A stretch of 64,000 bases of DNA from Haberlea rhodopensis (lineage: Eukaryota > Streptophyta > Magnoliopsida > Lamiales > Gesneriaceae). The notes below the pieces were generated by a model. That model saw only the letters and a list, made by a program, of their open reading frames with translations, did not search any database and had not been told where the DNA came from. The translations under genes and the position numbers were made by a program. The DNA lies in the NCBI GenBank assembly GCA_907163345.1, contig CAJQUN010000141.1:1178001-1242000 (forward strand), read 5' to 3'. Shown here one piece after another: positions 11,601 to 20,776 of the stretch; within the stretch, counting starts at the first letter, position 1, and each line of letters opens with the position of its first letter.

Positions 11601-13020
11601 TCAGGAAGGCTCAGGTGACCGATGAGGAAGTTCAGAGATGGTTGTCAGTGGTTCGTCTGGGTCAGTCGTCAAAGTTCAGGATGGCTGAGGATGGTTCCTT
11701 GAGGTTAGGTGATCGATGGGTGGTTCCGAATACGCCTGAGTTGCGTCAGGGAATATTACAGCGAGCTCATTGCAGCAGGATGACCATCCACCCGGGCGGA
11801 AAGAAAATGTACAAAGATTTATGTAGCTAGTTTTGGTGGAGACGAATGAAACAAGATGTCACCACATTCGTCAAGAGATGTTTGATTTGTCAGCAAGTGA
11901 AGGCTGAGAGGCAGAGGCCTGGTGGTGAGCTTAGAAGTTTGGAGATACCAAAATGGAAGTGGGAGCACGTATCCATGGACTTCGTGACCCACTTACCGAG
12001 GACTGTTTCGGGTTTTGATGCCATCTGGGTAGTCGTGGACAGACTGACTAAAGTGGCTCACTTCATTCCATACTGTATGACCTTCACGTACTTGAGGATG
12101 GCTCAGTTATATGTCAGAGATGTGGTGAGACTGCATGGGATCCCTGTTTCGATTGTGTCTGATCGAGATCCGCGGTTTACATCTCACTTTTGGGAAGGTC
12201 TTCAGTCAGCTCTGGGTACAGAATTGAGGTTGAGCACAGCATATCATCCTCAAACGGATGGCCAGACCAAGCGTACCATACAGACGCTCGAAGATATGTT
12301 GCGGGCTTGTGTGTTGGAGTTCGATACTTCTTGGCAGGACTCAGTAGCCTTGGTGGAATTTTCTTATAACAACAGCTACCAGGCAAGCATACAGATGGTT
12401 CCTTTTGAAGCTCTCTATGGTAGGCGTTGTAGGTCGCCTTTATATTGGGATGATGTGGACCGTAAATTGGTCGGAGGACCAAAGTTGGTCCAAGAAATGG
12501 AAGAAAAGGTAAAGGTGATCAGAAGAAAGATGAAAGCAGCCCAGGACAGGCAGACAGCGTATGCTAATCAACGACGTCGGCCGTTAGAGTTTCAGTTGGG
12601 CTACAGAGTCTTTTTGAAGATCTCACCCTTCAGAGGTGTAGTACCTTTTGGAATGCGGGGGAAGTTATCCCCGAGATGCGTTTGGCCGTATGAGATTTTA
12701 CAGCGTGTTGGTACTCTGGCATACCGATTGGCTTTACCGCCCTCTCTATCCGCATACACGATGTGTTTCACGTATCTATGTTGCGGAAGTACGAGCCAGA
12801 TCCTTCTCATGTGTTGCAACCTTCTGAGGTTCAGATAGAGTCCGATGTTTCCTATGTGGAGCGGCCTATCAGGATTCTGGATCGGGCAGATCGCAGACTA
12901 CGAAACAAAGTTATTCCTATGGTCAAAGTTCAGTGGGATCGTAGGGGTGTCGAGGAGGCCACGTGGGAGACGGAGCGACACATGGTGCAGCACTACCCGG
13001 AACTGTTTTCTGGTATGTGA
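8606..13020 (+). pseudogene. Del1 gag-pol polyprotein (broken): gag, protease, RT, RNase H, integrase, chromodomain
   Basis: The start is the ATG at 8606, right after a TGTTACAG acceptor-like sequence. Gag occupies roughly the first 270 residues and is followed by two zinc knuckles (CDNC and CYVC types, about 9454-9543). The protease motif reads DTGDS, where DTGAS is usual. RT has IDDIL at about 10680. RNase H has Tyr in place of the usual Asp in the DHKSLKF-type motif. Integrase shows HHCC and a D,D core, but the catalytic Glu codon is AAG (Lys) at 12269-12271. Stops TAG lie at 10289, 11450 and 11828, and a 1-bp deletion near 12750 shifts the frame before the chromodomain (ends 13020). Compared with Del2, about 33 residues are missing between protease and RT near 10091. 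The gene cannot encode a working replicase. Confidence 0.93.
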
Positions 13021-13049
13021 TTTATGTTTTGTTTTATATTGGGTAAGTG

Positions 13050-13054
13050 CATGC
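13050..13054. repeat. Target site duplication of the solo LTR in Del1
   Basis: CATGC at 13050-13054 is repeated at 14318-14322. The joined host sequence then matches the equivalent stretch of Del2 at about 47411-47425. Confidence 0.9.
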
Positions 13055-13224
13055 TGTTGAGCCTTAAACGCATGGTTGCGTTTAATGCGTTAAATTATCC
13101 CCGGTCAATCTTTGAGTTTTGATGATCAACAAAACTTGTGTTTGTTGTACTAATACATCTACTTAGTGTGCAGATTAAGTGATGAAAAGTGGATTGAATT
13201 GAAGAAAATCAAGTGTGCACAATC

Positions 13225-13575
13225 TGGCGTGGATCGCCCCAGGCGATGGTGATCATCGCCCCAGGCGATGGCAGCCAGGCAGGGCATCGCCACGGCCATC
13301 GACTGAAGCAACGCCGAGGCATGCGAGGGCATGCACGCAGGGGGAGTCGCCCGAGGCGATGGCTTTGAACGCCTGAGGCGATGCGTTGAACGCCTGAGGC
13401 GATCTGGACTTCGCCCGAGGCGATGCAAGGATTTGAGCTGCTGAGGCTACGGCATTGGATTTGTGCTTGGATCGCCTGAGGCGATCGGGACATCGCCTGA
13501 GGCGATCCGTGATTTATGCTGACCGTTGGAGCGCGGCGATGGAGATCGCCTGAGGCGTTGGCTGAGGCGATCGAC
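13225..13575. repeat. ATCGCC-(TGA/CCA/CGA)-GGCGAT palindrome array in the solo copia LTR
   Basis: About ten units of the form ATCGCCTGAGGCGAT, some degenerate, each have a 6-7 bp stem and a 3-nt loop. They lie upstream of the TATA box at 13635, so they could act as DNA elements in U3. From memory, sireviruses are reported to carry multi-copy LTR palindromes; I could not check this. Confidence 0.85.
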
Positions 13576-13634
13576 GAGTGATTTTAGCCTTATGTGTAGC
13601 AACGGCTAGTAGGAGCCTAGGGGGCCTCCTACAC

Positions 13635-13642
13635 TATAAATA
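13635..13642 (+). promoter_or_regulatory. TATA box of sirevirus-like LTR
   Basis: TATAAATA follows CACTA and a C-rich stretch. The same sequence is found in reverse orientation in both LTRs of the 27015-31985 element. Confidence 0.65.
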
Positions 13643-14324
13643 TTGATGCGTTGGAGCATTTTGAAGAGAAGAAACAAGCCTACAAACTTCTACAAAGCTT
13701 TGATCATTCAAATTTCAAATAGCATTGCAATCTCCATACATTGTTGTTGAGTTTGTAATTCATTCTTTTTGTTAGAGTCTTGTTTTCTTCGTGTTGGTAC
13801 ACCGTGAAGGTGTTTGTTGAGTTGTTGTAAAGGTCCTCCAACACCAAAGCAAGTTGGAAATTGTAAAGTCATCAACAAGTTAAGTTGGTGCATGTGTTGT
13901 GGCTATCCTTGGAGCCCTTAAGGCCAAGAAGACTCGTGAAGAGTGTTGGTAGCTCGTGAAGAGTTTTGTGTACTCGTGAAGAGTATTGTGCTCGGGAAGA
14001 GCTTTGGAAACTCGGGAAGAGTTGTATTGTGGCTAACTTGGAGCCCTCAAGGCCAAGACCATTTGTTCTAGTGGAACCTCAGTTGGAGGTTATCTAACCG
14101 AGAAGAGGAGACGTAGGCGATTCATCGCCGAACTTCTATAACAAATCTTTGTGTCTTTTATCGCTTTAATTTCATTACGCATTTATTTACTTATTCTTTT
14201 TTATTTATCGATTGACGTAAGCCTTCCGCAAGCGCAAACTATTTTAATTTTGCAAACTCATTTTAAAAAGCTAAAGTAGCCAAGGAATCTCATTCACCCC
14301 CCTCTTCGATTCCAACACATGCTG

Positions 14325-14358
14325 ATTTCGAGGACAAAATCTTATAAGTAGGGGAGTA
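14325..14358 (+). promoter_or_regulatory. Pre-PPT motif and polypurine tract of Del1
   Basis: ATTTCGAGGACAAAAT (14325-14340) precedes AAGTAGGGGAGTA (14346-14358), which abuts the 3' LTR at 14360. The first motif is an inverted repeat in Del2 and LARD1 (ATTTCG and CGAAAT arms) and is slightly damaged here. The PPT primes plus-strand DNA. Confidence 0.8.
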
Positions 14359-14359
14359 T

Positions 14360-16446
14360 TGTGATATCCCCGAAATGATTATGTGTTTTTAAAACATTAA
14401 TTATGTTATGAAGATTATGGTATTAATTCATTGGGTTGAATTAATTATATGGGGAAATTTATTTCAGGGTGCATGCGTTATATGTTGGGAATTTGGGTTG
14501 TAGGATGATTATTTGGGGTGTGTGTTGGTCATTTGGGTATAGCATGTTTATTTGGAAATTGAAGTATTTTATTGTTTAAATACTATAAAATATCATGTGA
14601 GGATATTTTAATACATCGTGCTAAATATCGGTACCAAAACATAACACATCACACCACCCAACACCCAAACCCCCCTCCCCCCCCCCAACCCATACCTGCC
14701 ACAGCTGGCCTTATCCCCCACTTGCCCTCATAATTCACTCCATCTCCTCCACTCCAATCCTTTCCATTTCTTTCCTAAAAACCGTCCAACACCAGGTGAG
14801 CAAGTAGGAAGGTGGAGATTTCAATTTTCTTTGCAAGAAACCTTCCAAAAATCGGAGCAAAGGAGGGTGAGAAACCATGTTCTGTTTTGGTTTAAGTTTG
14901 GTTAAGTTCATGTTTTTATTGGTGTGAAAATGGCATGCTAGGTTAGGTTGTGTTAAACCTTCGATTCAAGTTCATTTATGGTGTTTTTATGAAGTTCCTA
15001 GCATGTTTATATGAGCATGTTATATGTGCTATGTGGTAGATTTGTTGGCTTGAATATATGTGTTCAAAAATCTGGAAAAAAGGAAATATGTACCCTGTTT
15101 CAGAAGAACTTGAGTGAGCACCGTGTTTGTTGGGTGATTTTGATGCATGTGGGTTTAAGTTTGGGCAGAACTTTGTTTTGAATACACCCAGGGTAGTATA
15201 TTGTAGCTCTTAGCATAATTGTTCAAGCATGTGGTATGTAGTATATGCTAGATATGATGGTATGAATATAGGTGTTGGAGAATTCTGAAAAATCGCACTG
15301 AAACAGAGCGACCGATCGATCTGTAAAGAACACCGATTGATCGGTAAAAGCCGTAGCATTTTTATGAAATTCGAAGTGATCACCGATCGATCGGTGATGA
15401 GGGCCGATCGATCGGTATGCCCTATTTTTGAAAATGTGGAATTTGTTTAGTTTTGGTCATCTAATATTGTGTTGTACACTTGTGTAGAGCCATCACAGGT
15501 AGCCACACAACGCAGGGGATAGAATCCTGCAACACCATATTTTGGAAAGGTACGTAAGCGACGTACGGGCACCCAACGGTAACATGTATTTTATGTTTGT
15601 CTATTTGACACATGTTAGATGCAAAGTTGTGCATTATGAGTATGATGCATGTTGTTATGCATTGTTGTTGCATATGTATGTTGTGGAATAAAGAGTGTGT
15701 ATTCCACGAGTCAGGGTTATCACAGTGATGATTTTAATGCTTACCGTTTATACCGCTAAAATGTGGAGCGGGAGGGGGGGCTCGCTTGCACATGGAGGTG
15801 AGGTTTACCATACGAAGCGAGGATAGAAATACCGCTTGTATGAAGAAGCGAGGGAGGGGATTCCACTTATTATGAAGTTATGAAGCGAGGGACATTAAAA
15901 TACACTGATGATAAACTGACTAAGGATTGAAGTAAAGATTTAAGAAGTAAAGATATGTCATGACATTTATTTAAGGAAACCATAATATCATGTATTGATT
16001 TGATTATGAGTTATGGTACAGGGACAACCAAAATGGGCGTTTTAAATGCATTGGAAATTCAGGAAGTATCTTATGCCTATGATTTATGCATTTATGCTTT
16101 ACATTCATATTATGATTGATATGAACTATGATATGATCATGTGTTGGGGGTTGTCTTTGTAGGTGCTTTTGACGATGAGAACCAGGGTCGGGGTTGATAC
16201 TATGAGCTGTAAGGAGTGCTACAGGATTAGCAGAACAGAAATTTCTTTTTTATAGTTTCTACAAAGTGTAGAGTAAAGCTATAAGTGTAGTACCTTTTGT
16301 TAGGAATATGTATAATTCCTTTTTGAACTTTTGGTACTGTAATCTCTTAAGCTCAGGTAATCAACACGGCCTAATACTCTGATTTATATATGATTAGTTC
16401 TCTTATTTGCACCTTAGTATCTTGTATAGATAACAGGGGTCTCACA
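14360..16446 (+). repeat. 3' LTR of Del1
   Basis: Aligns with the 5' LTR along its whole length, with scattered substitutions and small indels (one of about 17 bp near 15457), roughly 98% identity by eye. It carries the same palindrome, GTACGT hairpin and hairpin-array modules. It ends GTCTCACA at 16446 followed by TSD ACAAC. Confidence 0.9.
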
Positions 16447-16451
16447 ACAAC

Positions 16452-16900
16452 AGTGGCAAACCGAGTCACAAGGCCGAAGATTGCCGACATCCAAACCAAC
16501 CCCAACCAAGATCAAGTAAATATGACCATTGCAAATTCTGTTCCGACGAATTTCAAAATGGGTATGGAAACTTACATTTCTATTATTGTATTTGAATCCA
16601 ATTTGGTGGATATCCCAAGAAAATGGTGGGTCGACAGTGGAGCAACACCTTATATCTTTTCTGACAAGCGGATGTTGAACACTCATCACCGAAAGAAAGC
16701 TCTTTATGAGAAATTTTGCAATTTTTGAAATCACCAGTCTTGTAAAACTGTTGGTGAAAATGACGTCTGGAAGAGATGATACTAATTTATGTGCTACATG
16801 TTCCCAGCAACTGAAAGAACTCAGTGTCAGGGGAGGCTCTTCTGGAAAAAATTGTCTTAATGAATTGAAATTAAGTATGAAAGACACAAGAAAAGTCGAA
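16452..16900 (+). pseudogene. Ty1/copia gag-protease remnant, right half
   Basis: The zinc-knuckle reading of 6274 resumes here (SGKPSHKAEDC). Further on, 16621-16665 encodes WWVDSGATPYIF, a copia aspartic protease active site (DSGA). Frameshifts and stops follow, and recognisable homology fades by about 16900. RT and integrase are absent. Confidence 0.7.
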
Positions 16901-17143
16901 TGGTATGAAAGAGGAGAAAAACGAGAAAAATCGGGTGTGATACCACTGCCCGGGAATTTCCCGGGCTGTATGTGAGGTGCTCTAGCGCCTCATAAGGCGC
17001 AAATATACAGTATTGTATCGATATCGTGGTCAATATCAATACGATACAACTCAGCATACTCAAATATAATCACATATTAACATCAACTATTTCACTCCAA
17101 ATCATGTAAGAGCAAATATATCAAATAAGTTGCAAACACAAAA
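16901..17143. other. Short AT-rich spacer with two adjacent palindromes
   Basis: GCCCGGGAATTTCCCGGGC (16948-16966) is a 19-nt near-perfect palindrome. GCGCCT-CATA-AGGCGC (16985-17000) is a perfect hairpin. A similar GCGCCTAGGCGC palindrome occurs in the copia C LTR at about 35707, so this may be copia LTR residue. Nothing else is recognisable. Confidence 0.4.
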
Positions 17144-17367
17144 TATGATGTCCAGATTTATTATAATCATTTGTTGGACTAAATATGATTTGGATTTTAT
17201 TGATAATTAATTTTAGAATTAATTAGAAGTGGAATTGACCAAGTGAAGGTCAACTGACAAGTTAATCGGATCCTAAAATATTTTGAGATTGTAAAATATA
17301 CTCCGATAATATTTTAGAGATAAATTAATTAAAATGAAGAATTTAAGTTTTGGGTTTTTGGGGTGTG

Positions 17368-17374
17368 TATAAAT
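17368..17374 (+). promoter_or_regulatory. TATA box of LARD1 LTR
   Basis: TATAAAT preceded by GGGTGTG, about 225 bp from the LTR start, followed after about 190 bp by a GC-rich block. The same arrangement occurs in the 3' LTR and in the solo copy at 36193-39426. Confidence 0.6.
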
Positions 17375-17559
17375 CCCAATCGTTGTCTCTAAATAATATG
17401 TCAGTGCACCGGCGACACTTCGATGTACAAAACCGGGTTAGGATACAAAAAAATAAATATGTTTTGTTGGGCATTTTTCGGGACACACACAGTAAAAGGT
17501 GTAAAATCACGCACAGAAATCCCGATCCCCTCTTTTCTTTCTGCATTTCGCGCACATTC

Positions 17560-17720
17560 AGACCACTCGCCACTAAACCGCCGCGCCCGCCACCGTCCGA
17601 GCTCCTTCCGGCGCGTCCGAACCGGCGCCGCCTTCGTATCTCCCAGGCGCTTCTTTCCATACCAATATCGCGAAGTTTCGTCGAGGATTGAGTCCGGATC
17701 TTGCAAGGAAGCGCCGCGGG
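17560..17720 (+). other. GC-rich block shared by LARD LTR families
   Basis: This block of CGCCCGCC, GGCGCGTCCG and CCAGGCGC motifs is clearly homologous to blocks at 23915-24070, 36615-36760, 52215-52340 and, inverted, about 58670-58800. The rest of those LTRs has diverged strongly between the 3.0-kb and 2.4-kb families. It lies 100-350 bp after the TATA box, like the first exon or 5' UTR of a plant gene. No conserved reading frame was apparent. Confidence 0.6.
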
Positions 17721-17876
17721 TTGAAGTCGCGATTTCGTCCAATTTTGGGACGATTTTCTTCCGATTGTTTCGTGGGTAATCCTCGTCGTCCCTTAGTCGT
17801 TATTCCCCTGAAATCCCACGAATTTTTGATGAGCTTTCGTTCGATTTGGTTGGCATTTTTGGAAGGGTTCGAGTGT

Positions 17877-17938
17877 GTGCTAGTGTGTGCAGCAGTGTGT
17901 GTGCGTGTGTGTGTGTTTCTGCGTGTGTGTGTGTGTCC
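17877..17938. repeat. GT-rich microsatellite
   Basis: Imperfect (GT)n interrupted by GC and TC, also present in the 3' LTR at about 24227-24289 and in looser form in the solo LTR at about 37005-37080. Confidence 0.85.
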
Positions 17939-19008
17939 AGCATGTGTTTGTGGATGAAGATGGTGTGTATGTGTGTTCCAACATGTATTGGTATAGGTTC
18001 AAGACTTCTATATATGTTGTGCCTTGTGGTTGGATGATGTTTTGTTAATGTAAAAGGTTAACTTAAATTAGTGTGATGAGTTAAGGCGGTTATGTGACGA
18101 TAAATTGAGGATGAACAATTGGGAATTGGATAGCATGAAAATGTTATTAATTGTAGGGATTTAATCATAACTCACATTATTGAACGGATAATTGTTGAAA
18201 ATGAATTGGTGATTAAATGTCGTGATTTAGTGTCATTGTTATTAAAAGGTGAAGACTAGATTCATGCTAGTATGTGTTAACATGAAATAGAGTTTATGGT
18301 GATGTAAATACTTGAATGTGTATCATGGTATGTATTGTTGACTTATGTCACTTTATTGAATTACCACCCTTAGTAGTGAGTTCTAAATCAAGAATTATGG
18401 AACCAATGCATCTTTAAATTGTTAAAGTTGAACCTAATCAATAAATGACTTTATGTAGGGATTAAGGGAATTGATTTAGAAGGGTAGAATCTTGTATCTT
18501 CATGGATCCCTTCTTTCGTGTCTTGGTTTGAATCACCTCGGTGTGGGTTTGAATAATTGTGGAACATGTTAATCGGCTTAATTGGATTGTTTTAGTTAGA
18601 CACTAGTTGTATATTATTATACATACACCCTGCACTTTCTTTCCCTCTGTTGAACTTGCGTGTCTAGTGAACTGCTATGTGAGTTGGGCGTGATCTTGCA
18701 CGTATGGGTGTGTGTATCCCGCATCATGTGTGTGATGTAGCGGATGGTGGGAGGTGATGGGGTTTTGCATTGCCAATGTAATACCATGATTCATGTGAGG
18801 ATGTGTGCATCCAAAGTGTTGATTATGATTTGATTCATAATATTGAGTTATTGAATTGTGATATAGAAATGAAAGTAAGAACTATTTGATGGATGTTCAT
18901 TGCTCGGATTATGAGCTAATATTGAATTGATGTTCGGTATAGACTCTACAGGAGACTTCGGACGTTGATGATAGCTTGTTCATGTTGTCTACTATAAAGT
19001 ACGTGGTG

Positions 19009-19024
19009 ACGTACGAGCAGGTAT
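19009..19024 (+). other. GTACGT-GGTG-ACGTAC hairpin, LARD1 5' LTR
   Basis: A 6-bp stem with a 4-nt loop. The 3' LTR copy is at 25348-25363 and reads AAG/GTACGT, a better splice-donor match; here the base before GT is A. Solo copies are at 38277-38292 and 52879-52893, and a mutated inverted one at about 58114. Confidence 0.6.
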
Positions 19025-19380
19025 ATCTAGTATCTATACATTCATGTATACATGCAATTTTGAATATGATGATTCAGGTAAGTGTTTGACTTTAATAATT
19101 GAGCTCCATATACGAATTATGGGGGACACGTAGTGGTACATGATCCAATGTTACTTGTTGAGTAGTGATGCCGTGGGCATGAGCGATATGAGAAAGTATC
19201 GAGAATGAGATGGTGGGATAACCAGGGTTACATTGGGATAACCAGGTTCACATTGATGTTGAACTATTTATGTTTGAGCATAAATAATATATTGTCATTG
19301 TATTGAATTCATAAGTGTTGTTGAGTATTACATTTTCAGTGACAATACTAAATTTGACATTATGAAGTGCGGGAGTTTGA

Positions 19381-19542
19381 AACAGGAACAGTGTGTGGAA
19401 GCCATACAAATTCGGAATTGTACAGGGAGTATACTTTATAAGTTTTGCATAATTTAAATTATTGCATTATGATTTTGTATGTTGATTTGTGATTGAATAT
19501 TGAGTGGGAGTGTGCTCACCCTGTGTGGGGGCTGTTTCTGTT
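19381..19542 (+). other. Conserved long-range stem P1, LARD1 5' LTR
   Basis: AACAGGAACAG (19381-19391) pairs over 11 positions, one G-U, with CTGTTTCTGTT (19532-19542). In the LARD2-type LTRs the central pair is G-C instead of A-T, with both arms changed. TGCTCAC (19513-19519), within the loop, can pair with GTGAGCA (19710-19716) outside it, which would be a pseudoknot. The latter arm can also fold locally with TGCTC at 19701. Confidence 0.65.
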
Positions 19543-20125
19543 GAAACAGGTACAACAGGTACGATGCTGTTTTGGAGTACTAGGCTCGAACCTTGTTGGA
19601 TGATGCTTCCAGAAGCATAATATGTGATTGAGCCGATATACGAGGTTGAGCGGTTGGTATTTATACGAATTATGCATCCGGATGTGTATCCGTTATTCGT
19701 TGCTCTTCTGTGAGCACTTGTATGTGTATATGGACTGTATAAGGGTGTTGAAACCCACTTTTGTTGTCTTATTAGTGTGGTGTCTTCCTGGCCGGGAATT
19801 TACTTGTGTTTCTATATTCTGTTTAATATTGCGTTGTCCCTGGTCGGGAGTTATATTAAGTGCTGTGTTTTGTTTCCGGATAGCTCAGTTTGTGGGGAGA
19901 CTCTGCCCAAATTTTTATAAAAACCCACAATGTAAAAGTGGTATAATGGGGTTGGTAAAGAGTGAAATCTTTAAGTCTATTTATTGGTAGAGTTGATCAT
20001 ATGTCGTTGAACATTATTTATGTCATGGGATAATGAGAAACATGAAATGATTCTTTTAAAGAATGAAAAGACATGCGACGTCATAATTGAACTAATGACG
20101 AGTTTAAGTGTTGGGGCCTTACATT

Positions 20126-20144
20126 AGTGGTATCAGAGCAGTGG
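20126..20144 (+). promoter_or_regulatory. Primer binding site of LARD1
   Basis: AGTGGTATCAGAGCAGTGG follows the LTR end (ACA at 20123) by two bases and matches the 3' end of initiator tRNA-Met over its first 12-13 bases, as in Del2 and LARD2. Confidence 0.88.
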
Positions 20145-20533
20145 TTAGCTCTTTGGGGCTGTTAAGGGCCTAGGAAGTTATTGATAGCACATATTTATGC
20201 ATGATGGCATTAATGTTGTATGACACAACTAGTTGTTTATGTGCTTTTATGATATGAAAAGTGGTGCTAATTATAATTGCAGGAATCGTGTAGAATGCGA
20301 TGTGATGGCATTAATGGTGATGTCTAGCACTTCATGTTAAAGGATCTGATTTTGTAGGAAAATCAGGAAAGGTGAAACGTACGGGCTTCGGACGGTAAAA
20401 CGTGTTACACCTTTGATTATGTATATCGTGGATAGTGGATCCTTACATGTTATGATATATGTGAAATGATAGTGATATATTGTGATAATGGAACCAATTG
20501 TTGTATTTGATTATTGTGGTAGAATTGATGAAT

Positions 20534-20660
20534 GTTCCGGTAGCCTTTATCTCCGAGCGAGGGAGGTACTTGCCGCTGTCATGACTAAGCGAGGTAACAT
20601 GCCGCTGTCATTGTCGAAGCGAGGGGTCCTAAAATTCCGCTGTTGTATTGGGACCGGAAC
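20534..20660 (+). other. Hairpin array 1 of LARD1, closed by GTTCCGGT/ACCGGAAC
   Basis: GTTCCGGT (20534-20541) and ACCGGAAC (20653-20660) are exact reverse complements. Inside are three units, each with AGCGAGG followed 12-17 nt later by CCGCT, able to form AGCG/CGCT stems. The array is kept in LARD2 at 62530-62655 on the other strand. A short ORF across it exists in both but shows no protein-like conservation beyond the repeats. Confidence 0.65.
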
Positions 20661-20776
20661 AGTCACAATTCTAGTGATTAATGTGGAATATTGTGGTTAT
20701 AACTGGAACGTGATATCGATCATTATATTGTGAACTGTTGTATTAACCTGGATGCAGGTACAGGGAGCTAGTGGGA

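Larger units (their letters stand above)
13055..14317 (+). mobile_element. Solo LTR of a sirevirus-like Ty1/copia element inside Del1
   Basis: This 1263-bp unit starts TGTTGAGCC and ends TTCCAACA, with a perfect 5-bp TSD. It is the reverse complement of the LTRs of the element at 27015-31985. It carries about ten GCGATC-type palindromes upstream of a TATA box (TATAAATA, 13635-13642). A full element inserted here and later lost one LTR and its interior by LTR-LTR recombination. The insertion lies between the Del1 chromodomain stop and the PPT. Small ORFs rich in His-Arg-Leu-Gly-Arg patterns across it are repeat artefacts. Confidence 0.92.
6275..16446 (+). mobile_element. Del1: complete Tekay/Del-type Ty3/gypsy chromovirus element (decayed)
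   Basis: The 10.2-kb element has LTRs of 2109 bp (6275-8383) and 2087 bp (14360-16446), an iMet PBS, a gag-pol reading region (8606-13020), a PPT at 14346-14358 and the 5-bp TSD ACAAC. Domain order is gag, protease, RT, RNase H, integrase, chromodomain, which is Ty3/gypsy order. A chromodomain-like C terminus plus long LTRs point to the Tekay (Del) clade. The 3' part is interrupted by a solo copia LTR (13055-14317). Coding potential is lost through stops and a frameshift, so it cannot make its own full polyprotein. Confidence 0.92.
17144..20123 (+). repeat. 5' LTR of LARD1
   Basis: The first bases read TATGATGTCC where the 3' copy and the solo copy at 36193 read TGTGATGTCC, so the start dinucleotide is mutated. 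TATA box TATAAAT lies at 17368-17374. A GC-rich block (about 17560-17720) and GT repeats (17877-17938) follow. Further modules are the GTACGT hairpin (19009-19024), stem P1 (19381-19391 with 19532-19542), TGCTCAC/GTGAGCA arms, and GGGGAGACTCTGCCC (19895-19909). It ends GGCCTTACA. Confidence 0.88.

Noticed and set aside
13159..13493. ORFs rich in His-Arg-Leu-Gly-Arg (also 27887-28270 and 31465-31881)
   Set aside because: Translation of the GCGATC palindrome array; the frame is not kept between LTR copies.
17350..17957. Overlapping ORFs of 60-118 residues on both strands over the GC-rich block (also 23694-24387, 36439-37172)
   Set aside because: They exist on both strands at once, differ by frameshift between near-identical LTR copies (17350 and 23701), and contain GT-repeat translation.
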